The notes under the pieces were generated by a model, which saw only the letters and a program-made list of their open reading frames with translations, made no database searches and was not told the DNA's origin. Positions 40,301 to 52,300 of a stretch of DNA of 64,000 nt are shown here, piece after piece. A program made the position numbers and the translations under genes. Each line of letters begins with the position of its first letter. Position 1 is the stretch's first letter. Source of the DNA: Gordionus sp. m RMFG-2023 (Eukaryota > Nematomorpha > Gordioida > Chordodea > Parachordodidae); the NCBI RefSeq assembly GCF_954871325.1, contig NC_088776.1:26336508-26400507 (forward strand), read 5' to 3'.

Positions 40301-43300
40301 TTTGAAAATTGTTGAGGTAGACTTGCGAAAGGGGGTGGGAAGCCTCATTATAAAAAGCCTTCGTCTCCATACCACATTTGGATAAGGCAGGGTTTTCTCT
40401 AGAAGCTTGACATAATTGAAAATGATGGTTTAAACAATACTGCTGAAGAAAAAAGGAGATCAAAAGGGATTCCACCGACCCCCTTCGATTCTTTTAAAAT
40501 TTGATAAACCAAAGTTAATGTAACTAAGAAATAACCAAAATTTTAGCACCATAACATTTATATTTTTGGAGATATTAGGGTTCAAAGTGGCAAATGACGT
40601 ATTTTTTAAATTATCTGGCTACATTAAATTAAAATATTTTAAAAATTATATAATTGTAAATAACAAATGTAACATCAAAATCACGTAAAAAGATTATACT
40701 TTTAGATAAAAAAAAAATTTTTTGTTTCTAATTTCCAACCATTTATTTATTATTTAATAAGTAAAAACAATTTTTTGGAAATAATACTACATTCAATTTT
40801 TATAAAAAAATTTAGTAGACATTTTGAAGCTCCTTTTTTATATTTATAAAAAAAATCGGTCCGGGACGTGACCAGCTTCATTCTCAAAATCGATAAAAAT
40901 GATTAGAAAAGTTTATAAATAAAAATTATAATATTAATTATTTTTAATGGTTTTTCTTACCAAATTTGGTATAAAGGATTATTTATCTTGTAAGTGAATA
41001 AACAATCAACGAGGTCGGTTTTGAAAAATCGGTCATATCACAATATTTTTTAGAATAAAGTTTAGTAGTAATTATACATATATAAAACAAAAATATAGAT
41101 TTTTCAATGGGTAACGTCAGCAATGCAGTATTAGTTATAGGATCGGTTATCGGTCAAAATCACAATATTTTCATATATTTCTTGGAATATTTTACATATA
41201 TTTATATAGTGTTGTAAACGAAGAACGCGTTCGTGAACGATTTTTTTTGAAAAAAATGATGAGTTCCTTTTATTTTTGACGAACTTTGAACGTGAATTCC
41301 TTTTTTTGACGAAGGCGTTCGAATTTAACGTTCGTTCAATTTTAAAAACACATATTATTTTTATTTATTTAGAAAAATTTAATATTAATTCAAATTTTTT
41401 AAGAAAAAGTCTCATATTTTTTAAACAGCTGTTTTTCCTTTATCACATTTCAATTTTTTTAACAAGTCTATAGTTTATTAATTTGAATATTATTGTTTAT
41501 ATTTTAATTTAATAGATAAGTGTATGTATGGATATTATTATTTCATTATCATCCTCTGATTCTTAAAATATAAATCAGATGAATTAACATTGCCATGATC
41601 CAAATATGATAAATATTTTACAGTAACATCCTATATCATAGGAATTCAATACATACTAAATGAAAAATGTGCCCAAAAAGTTTTATATCAGTTTCAAAAT
41701 CTTCAGATTCCAATTTAAAACGACATTTGATTGCAATATTAATTTTTATTATATATAATATAAGTAAGTAAAATCATTAAATTTAAAGAAAAAATGCATT
41801 TGATTATTTGACTCCTACAATAACGATAGTTATTTTAAATTAAAAAAATTAGTGGCCTTAAATATGATCAATCATTGATAGAAGCAGTATTAAATGAGAT
41901 TAATAAGAGGTAGTAAGCCTATCAATATCAAATTAATTACATATATTTTTTTAAAGATTAGAACATATATATGAAGATCAATATGTTCTTTCTACAATTA
42001 TACAACCAATATTCAAGCCTCAATGGCCATGGATAAAGCTTCCACAGAACGAGCCTAATAAACCTATAGCGTTATTGATAACCCTAGAAATCATAATGCA
42101 AGAACTGTTAATTTCGAGATATCCTTTTTATTGACTAGGAAGTAGAGAATGGATTGGAGGAGGCTAACTTATCTCAATTATTTGAAGCAAAGGGAAGAAC
42201 AATAAATGTTTTTAATAAATTCCACGCGTTATAAGAGTTGTTTATTAAGTATAACACCGCAATCTCCTCATTTGTGTAGTGCGTGTTTTTAATATAGTTA
42301 ATGTCGTATTAACTGCCAAACGTTTCTGTCTATAAGATTAAAATTTTGAAAAACAATTGTCATTAAAAATTAATTTTTTTATAAATAAAAATATTATTTA
42401 TTTGCTATATTATATTGCATTTATGATTATATTGGCTAATATAATGTGTTAAAATATATGACATTTATTTATATTAAATTATATTTTAAAAAAAATTTAT
42501 AATATTTTGAACGAATGTGAACGCGTTCCTCTTTTTTGAACGCGAACATGAAAGCGTTCGATTTTTTTAGAAATATTTATAGCACTATAATTATGACGAC
42601 ATTAAACAAAAATAAATATTTTTCAATGGATATCATGGAAAGCAGTAGTCATCGGCCGGTTTTGAGTCGGTATCCGGTCAAATTACAATTTTAAAAATAT
42701 CTTGGGTGATAATGTTTTACACGTGAATATATGTATTGAAAACAAAAATGAAGAGATTTCTATCAATAACGCCAGCAATGTGTGCCTTAGAAGTTTGCGG
42801 TTATTTTCGATATTTCATAAATTAAATGTCAAAGAAGGCTATCATTTTTTTAATTTTTATATATGTATCTACACCTAAATATAAAAAAAAACGCTAACCA
42901 ATAATCATTCGGGTTTCCTAATATGATATTTTAGCATTAAACACCCTCTTTTAGATATATATTCATTAAATTTGAGTTTAATAAGCCAATAAATATATTA
43001 TTTTTCCATTAATATTAAATAAAAATAGTATATTAATAGATATTTTATCTATATTTTTATTTGATAAAAAAATTGAATAAAATATATTTTAAAAAATGTT
43101 TTTGAAAATTATTTTTTTAAAAAAATTATATAAAAAAAATTTGATTCTTCTCCGTAAGGGCGATTTCTATGTTTACCCAGTTTCTCCTCTGATTTTTCTT
43201 CTCCATTTTTGACGGTCCTGAGCATCAATATTTGTATATTTTCCAATTGCTTTTTAGCAATGCAGTATTTAATTATACAGTTAATATCTATAATAATATT

Positions 43301-46300
43301 TTTTTTAATTTTTAATCTTAATTATTCATTGTTCCATATAGCAATGCAAGTAAACCGATCTCTTAATTGTTTTTTTTTAATATTTATATATATGCTCTAT
43401 ATTTTTATAAACGTTAATTGATTTTATATGTTTTAAATTCTAAAATAAAATATATTAAAAAAATTATAGAAATAAAAAATATCGGATCTGTATTGAACGA
43501 GTATCTTGATCGGTGAAAAATATGCGGATTGGCACAGCCCTAAAAAAATAAAGTAACATTCTATTACTTAAAAGCAACTTAACGTCTGTCAAATATCCAC
43601 AATTGATAACTAAGGTTTGATCATCTATTTCAATATTATACATGAATACATAATATTTTTTACAAATATTAAAAAAATTTAAAAAAAGTAGGCAGTAAAG
43701 TGAAATTTCCATTTTATAATATCAATCGGCATAATACCTTTAAGGGTAGAACTATCCGGAATGTTTTTCAATTGATCCGGTATTTGAAATACGAGGCATT
43801 CTGTATTTTGTTGAGGGTTAGTTATGTATTCCCAAAGCGTGAGAGCTATTAAATTATAACTCATCAACAATTCCGAACTCATAACGCGCCTTAAGAAAAG
43901 AGTTAGTGATTCAAGCGCCGTGTTGCAGATGTTTGTGTCATCATTGTCCAGATGATACAGAAGTAGTTGAAAAGTAATCTATATACAGTTGGTATAGTTA
44001 GGGTTCGAACCAAAAACATTTATTTAATGCATACAAAAAAATATTTCATGTTTTTATTACTTATCAAATCGATTTTTATGCGAAAATATTTGTATTACTT
44101 TCAATAATAAAATAAAAGTTGAATCTTCGTATTCCTCTGAAGCGTTATGCGGTGTAACACTGGGCGTACCGATTTTTTTTACTATCAATGTTTTGGAATA
44201 TTTAGAAGGGTAGGATATAATGAAAGGATAAATTTCGAGCAAGTTTTTGATGCACAACAGATTCCCCAATATGAGATTCGTGTCTTGATTGTGTTGGTCT
44301 TGCACAGGCAGCAAGGATACTTTGAAAGAAAATTATGTATAATATTAATAAAAACTAATTACCATACATATAAAATTGAATATTTAAGTGAAGAGATTGG
44401 CAATTTAAAGAAATGCAAATTTTTATTATAAATCTTAATAAATTAGAAGAATTATTAATGAGATCCACTAAAATTACTATTCAATCAGGGTTGGGAAATA
44501 TTGGGGATACTTATATCTTTTTTAAACTTTTTATCTTGTCTACGATACAAATTATAAAAATATCTGTATCTTAATCAATTGCATTCAAGATACAAATCCT
44601 TTAAAAAAATTATATTAGTTAATTTGAATGTAAAATTTAATCCGAGTTTAGATATTTTAAGATAAGGTAATATATGATGTTAGTCGTCATATAATAATTT
44701 TCTAAACAACCCATATTTTCTTAAAATCGTCACACCTCCATTCATATAATTATAGAATCGGAAAATGAAAACAATAATGCTACACAAGGATTATATATTG
44801 CAAATATATATTAAGCATATTAACTAGAAAATTTTTTGATGTCGCCCAACATGAACATACCAATAATCTACATACAATGTAAAGAATGCCATAAATTTCT
44901 CTTAAATACAAAAATTTTTAAAGCTTCTGTATCCGGATACAATTTTCTGAAAAATTTTCCAAACCCTGCATTCAATGCTTACAAAGGATAACATTTTTAA
45001 AAATTTTGTGCTTTCATTTAATTCATTTTTTAAATAAAATCTTAATAACTATTTCGCTCGGAATAAAAACTGAAACGCTCAAAATTTTTTTCCTTCATTT
45101 CTTTAGTATGTTAAAAAGCTTTGGAACTAGGGCACCCTATTTTAGCTTATTTTAAGTATTGGTGTCATTGTTAATTTTTATATTTTATTCTCGTTTTTTT
45201 GGTTTCCTTCGTTTAAAAAAAATTTCTTTGCTTTTTTGGCTATTTAATCGATATTAAATAGCCGGTTATTAAGTAATAAGTTAACCTAGGATACGGCCTT
45301 GGAGATAAGAATTTTTAATGAATTTCACAGATGTTTTTCTTAAATTCGAAGAACATTTTTTACTTTGAGCGTTACATTTTATACCTGAGCAATTAGTATT
45401 TTTTCTGAACAGTTTAGTTTTTTATCTGAGCATTAAGAAATAATTCTGAGCATTCATTATTTACTTAGTGTTAAGTTTATATTATAGATGTTAAATAATT
45501 TTTTTCTAAGCATTTCAATTTTAATTCTAGCATAATAGGAGCCTATGATAATAAAATGATTATGTATTCAATAGGATCATATAAAAAACGTTCGTTAAAT
45601 CTAATTCTATAATCAAAATAACAAATAAATCATCTCACTTAAAAGTTTAGTCAGAAGATCAACATAAAAAATTTTCGGATATCTGGAATGTTTTACAATA
45701 ACGGACAAAATTTCAGCAAAAATCCTTTTATTGGCGTTGGATAAATTTGACGATGCGTAGAAATTGTTAAGTATTTCCTGAAATATAAGAAACGTAAAAT
45801 TGAAGAAATTTCTATACATAAAGAATTGATTAGAAATAATCATTTGTATTTTGTATAAATTTAAATCATGAGAAAAAAATATAAGCAAAATAGAGAAGAT
45901 CAAAAAATGCCTAGTCCAAATTCAATATAAGCGTCTTCGCCAAGTTATCGGGTCCTTAGTGAGGCTGAAAATAAATGATTGGAAGGAAGGGTAATTTTTT
46001 CTACATTTATATCAGAAACCTTCCAGGATCGGATATTCTGGGTCGTCAGAGATTTTAAAAATAGGTCTCCAAAAACATAGAATATTACACCAGGGTTAGG
46101 CCGAGCCTAAAAATAAAATTATTAACCCGGATCATTAAAAACTCAGTCGGATTTGAATAATTCCTTTTAAATTTGGACTGGGCCTCAAAATTTGATCTCT
46201 ACAGGTCTTTGATTTATATATGTTAGAGTCAAAACATTTTTTCCGGCATTGTGTTATTTTTTCAACTTTAAATTATTTTTTGAGCGCACTTTTAAAAATT

Positions 46301-49300
46301 TAAAAATCTGATTTTACCGGAAAAGTATTCCATCATGTTAGGAATACCTACCCTATGAATTTCTGACAATTTTCCCATGAACTTTTAAATTTAATATAAT
46401 TTATAGATTTTTCATATATTTTTTATATAAATTATTAATGACTCAAAGGTTAACAGCAAAATTGCTTATAATTCATGATGGGGTATTCTAAATATGATCA
46501 AATATATTTCCGGTAAAATCCGATTTTTAAATTTTAAAAAACGCACTCAAAAAATGATTTAAGGTTGTAAAAATAACACATTGCCGGAAAAACACATTGA
46601 CGCTAACACATATAACTCAAGCATATTTTAAGTCATAATCTTACCTTTGTTTCCATCATATTAGCGTATTTTCCTGTTATAGGCATCACAATAATTAAAA
46701 ATTCTTTCAATGCCTCCTGAATAATCTCTTCGGGTCTTTGAGATATAAGAATCAATGCCGGATAAAGATGTGTTATATAAGCCCTGTTAATATCATACAT
46801 AAATATAACTTTAAATTTTGTGTCTTTTCTAATCAAACCATAAATAATTTTAAATATTTTTTCATTACCATATAAAACAAAAGTCAATAGTCTAAATTTA
46901 TCAGTTATTAAAGTAGCGCACCAGATAGCGGCAGTGTGCTCTTTATCGAATGAATAAATTTACTTTAAAAATTACTAAAATTTATTTATAATTTCATAAT
47001 TAATTTCTAAACTAAAATTTAATTTAATTTTGAAATTTATATTTCAAAATAAGCATTTAAATCTAATTTATCAAGTAATTTAAAATATAAAATTCCGCCA
47101 ACAGAGATAGATATTGAGACAGATAATAACATAAATTTCTAGAGAATGATATCGGAGAATTTTCTTTTATCAAATTTGCAAATATTTTGTAATACAGGAA
47201 TTAAATTTAGAGGCATAAAATGTAGGATAATATCATCCCATAAATCAAAAAGCTTCAACCTAAAAATCATCTAAAGCTATTATTCATAAATTATAATAAA
47301 ATTATTTATTTAAAATATTCAAGCCTCGAATTTCAGAAAGATTAGAAAATGCCTCAATAATTTTGGTGCAATAATCCAATAAATTATGGAAAGAAAATAA
47401 GTGCAAACCTATTTATAAAAACATTTTCAATATCTTATTAAATTCTTAAATTATTTAGAAAAAGATTCATCGTGCTTTGAAGTCGAGATTTATAAAGCTT
47501 GAGTCAGCTCAATACTCCTCTTCATTAACATGACATCACCATCAGATAATATTACCTAGATCAACATTATATAAAGTAAATAAGATCATAATATAAATTA
47601 AAACATTTTCTACTAAAATCCCATTATTAGTTGGTTCCTTTTATTGAATTGATTTGTATACCCTTAAAGTTAAGATTTATAGTAGAAAACAATGTTATAT
47701 TTAATTAAATTATGTGAAATGCTACAATTTCATATTTTTTAACCTCGTTAAAGTTAAGAGATGGTTTTTTTTCCTAACATGATCAGTTTTTGCCATCCCT
47801 TTTACTTTGATAGAGATATTATTTATTTATTAAACACCTATTATTTGTTTGATGTTTACGCATTGTTTGAATTTGATTTGAAAGTAAATGTCTAAAGATG
47901 AAAAACTTTTTCGCATTCTTTGAGCTCATTGCCCTTGAGTGTTGTGATGAAAACAGGGCTATGTATAATTTTTCTCGTGCTCATTAAACTGGGACAATTT
48001 AAGGAGTTAATTTAAATAAGAAGAATCATCCACCAATTTTGAGGGCTGAAGATATGTATATACACAAGGTGAAAGGTTCCATGTTTAACGCTTATGGGCA
48101 ATAAGAAGATAGAGAAAAACCCCAGACAACTTTAAATACAAACCTGTTGCACAATCAAAACGTGATAAAAGAACATCAATCATATAAACTAAAACAATAT
48201 TCAGGCGCACTTGCGGAGCATTATTTATCCTAATCATCATATTAATTTAAATAATTGCCTTGTCCATAATAAGGAAATGATTTTACTCAATCAAAAGACT
48301 ATAGAGTAGAAATAGCCAAAAACTGAAATAATTATAACAGGGAAGATTGATATAATCTTCCTAGTGAATGGAAGAGCTTATTATCTTGTACTTAACATTA
48401 TTACATTTAACATCATTTATCTTTTGTTTATTAATTTTAGAATTTCTTCTTTTTTGTCTAAATTTTTATTTTATTAATTATTTAATTACCTTGAAAATGA
48501 TAACTAATATGTTATTGAAACGTTGGATATAATATAAATATTTTTTCTATAAATGCATATTGCCATAAAATCACCCAAATATCGCCACTGTGAAAGATTG
48601 CCGGAAAATATAAAGGTAATTTATTAAGGTATCTTAAAAGTATCAATGTAATAATTAATTCATATTAATTTAAATAAAGATTAATGAATAAAATGTGATG
48701 ATTTAAAAATATTAAATTAGGTATTTTTTTAGGAACGTTCCAAAGCCCGGAACGGAACACTTTTATTTAACCGAAACGCAAAAATAATGTTGCTTTGAAC
48801 CCCTGATATTATCATATAACTTTTAAATCAATTATATTGCCTTAAAATGTTTTTAAAAAAACACCTTTTATTGCATTAAAACATTCCCGCCATTTTTTAT
48901 ACATCATTCGTGATAGGAAATTAAGTAGCTGAACAAATAATTAATTAGAGTTCCTAGTATTTTGAAAATTTAATTTTAAACTTTCAACTAAACATGATGA
49001 CTGTAATGATTATTTTTCCTCTTTGTTTTTTCCTTTAATTATTAATTGCCTTAGTTATAAATATATAATTAAATATTCAAATCAATTTATTTTTAATTAA
49101 TAACTAATTATATAATAGCATAAAGGGTATATTTTTTAACTTAAATCCCCTTTACTTTAGATAATATAATTGCTTAGAAGCTAAAATTGCTAGAACATAT
49201 AGGATGCTTAGACATTTCTATCGAAATTGAATGAGATGGGCTGTGAGGTGTTTGATTTGAAATGGAATAGAATGGTCCATGGGAATCATGCAAGGATCTC

Positions 49301-52300
49301 ATAAATTCTAAATGCTGTTATAAAGATGAATGGCAATATAACCAAACATTAAATTCAATAGGACGATTATTTATGAATGATATATGAAAATTGAAGTAAT
49401 TTATAATTCGCTTTTATATTTTATTTCTGAAGGTATTTTTAATTTTTAATGTATTTTAACATTATTCATAAAAATTACTAAAATTTTAAAACTTTATATT
49501 TTTAATATAAATATATATATCCGAGACGAGCAAGGCCCAGTCCTGGTTTGTAAAAAAAAAATTACCCAACCCGGATTTTTTTTTAAATTATTTTTTGGCC
49601 TGCTCCGGTTCTTATGTTTTCAAGCCTGACTTAGTCCTGTAATTTTTTAAAAAATTTCGACACAGGTGTATAAAAATATTTTTTTTACAACGCAGGTTCC
49701 AAAAATAAATTTCAGCCAGGGAAATATATACCAATTCGATATCTTACGGTTAATTTAATATGAAATCATTTAATATCTAATTACTTTTAAAATTATCTTG
49801 CCTATTATAAAATGAAGATTATTTTTCATTTGATAAGTACATTTGTGTTCTTTGGCGAAATGTATTTTATTTTGTAATGTTGTGTTAAATTGACTAAAAA
49901 TAGGGTAAATTTATTTTATTGCTAAAATTTAAGGTTCTAAAATTGGGGTACATTTATTGTATTGCTAAAATTTTATGTATTTTTATAATTAAAATTTTTT
50001 ATATTTGCTATCCAGATATTTTATATCACTAAGCACAAATAAACATTTTTGACCATATTTCATCTTTTAAGCAAATTTAAATTGAATAACTTTAAAAACA
50101 TGGATTGTTTTTGATGTGAATGAAATTATTTCAATCACGAAGACTAGATGACAAGCTATGCTTGGGTAACCAATTTTCAAAAAAAAAAATTGCTGTTAGG
50201 TATAATATTTATACATTATTGAGGTAAAATCTCAATATAACATTTATTAATTCTTAAAATAAATTTTATATAAATATTTTACAAAAATATTTTAAAATAT
50301 TCCATCAATTATTTGATAGGGGAAGAATGTAGTGATTGCAATTTTTATGATAAAGCCCAAATTTAATATTCTTTCCTTTCCCTAAATGGGCCATAGTGAT
50401 TTAAAAATTATGGATTGTAGCCAATTAAATACCCATTGCCACATCTCAAAGAAAAATAGTTTTGTTACATGTTTTTTATATATTATTTTTATATAGTTTT
50501 ATATTTTTTCATGAGAAAACTATATTATTTTTTTTAAATTTGCTTATAAAATTAGTAATATTAAATTATTTCTTTTATTCTTTTAAGGATAAAAGCCTTT
50601 AATATGAAAATTTAAGGGCAATATCATGTAAAATGTGGGAATTTAAATATATTCAAATAAAAATATAATAATTAGTCGCTCTCTAGATCAATAACTATTT
50701 TATAAACCTAGACAGTAAAAAACATAATAAAATAATGTGGTTAGTTATATTGTTTATTTGTAATATTACTTGTATTTGATTATATTGTAATTGTTTAAAT
50801 GGTAATTATTTTTTTCTATAGTTTATGTAATTTTTGATAAAAATAAGTCTCATAATAACTATTTTATTTACCTAATAAAGTAGAGTGTATATGTATAAAT
50901 AAAAATTGTATGATTTGATTAAAAATAGAAATAATAGGAAAGTGAAATGTTATATAACATTCTGATAATTTAAATATATATTTTTTTATTGTAATATAAC
51001 CCAACCCAGGTGTAGATCAAAAAAATAATATGGGCTAAACTGGGTTGTTTAAGACAGCTTATTCTGGATTATTTAATTTTTTATACAGCCCAGCAAATAT
51101 ACCCTGGCCTGGCTGGTTTTGGTCCAGACCTGTAGATCTCTGATATATACTATATGAAATTAATATTTAGTCTAAATTGAGTATTATTCTTTTTAACAAA
51201 ATTTCAAAATGCATATAAAAAAAACAAAAAAAATGTGAATAGATAAATATATATGAAGTTAGGTCAGGGATGAATCCTCCTAAAAAATGGGTGGTTTGGG
51301 TTCAGTGAAAAATCTCTGAACCCAGTTTGGGTTCAGGGTTTGGAGACCAGAAAAATAATGACTTATATTAGTTAAAATAATAGGAACATCATTTTTTTTT
51401 AAATTTATTTTAATTAATTTAAAAATTTTTAAGAAAAATAGTCGACTTTAAATATAACAAAAAAAAATATTTTTTTAAAATTAAAAAATTTTTTTGTTAT
51501 ACACCAAAATATATGCCTTGTTAATTATTTTTTTTATAAAAGTGTTGATAATTACATTACTTCTAACAAGTTACTTTAACAACACAAATCTCTAGTTTAC
51601 ATATTTAAAGATAAGTTTCTTTATTGATGTTTTTTTGTATTAATACTTCATTTGTACCTGAATTTTTGTTTGCGAACCAATTTGAATAGATATGCAAATC
51701 TGATGAGGCATGTCTTCAAAGATTTAGTTAGTCCATTATGTTTAATTTCCTTGAACAATTCTATTTGAATACGACTAATATAATCAACGTGAGACTAAAA
51801 TTTAAAAAATTGCTAGATAAGAATTTGAAGCAATAATATTCATTTTTTTATATTTGTACAATATATTTAATTAACTAATTAGTATATTTAATAAATTATT
51901 ATAATCCAATGCTTTCTCAGACAAGAGTATTTCAAAGTTTATGCAATAAGAAAAGAGCCAGAAGAAATTATTTCGTAAATCAAATAACAATTATTTATTT
52001 AAATTAATATACAAAATTATAAAGAGTTTAAACTTTAGATAGAATTGTGAAACAATCTTCAGCTTTTAACCTAACATCTGCTTCAGCATCATTAAAATAA
52101 AATATATAAGATTCACAGATTTTACTTAAAATAGATAAATAATTGCCATTGTTACTTCTAATAAATAGTAAATTGTATATATATATAAAACAATTTATAA
52201 CTTCTCGATATGATTATGAAGAATATCATTTAACGCTCCTAAGTATTTAATTTTCTCAAACTTTTCCAATTTTTTTCTAATAATTTAATAAAAGAATAGG

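Noticed and set aside
41276-41473. Small frame starting MTNFEREFLFL
   Set aside because: It lies in the GAACG subterminal repeats of a hAT element and has no coding character.
46784-46940. In-frame upstream extension of huntingtin exon 5 (EHTAAIWCATL ...)
   Set aside because: The acceptor at 46785 makes exon 4 join exon 5 in phase, giving KQKFRAYITHLYP, which matches the family without a gap. The extension would insert about 50 residues absent from huntingtin, so it is treated as a separate signal.
47142-47408. Huntingtin N-terminal exons
   Set aside because: At first these pieces seemed to match the first HEAT repeat, but better exons with exact phase and much stronger similarity were then found at 51.66-52.38 kb.
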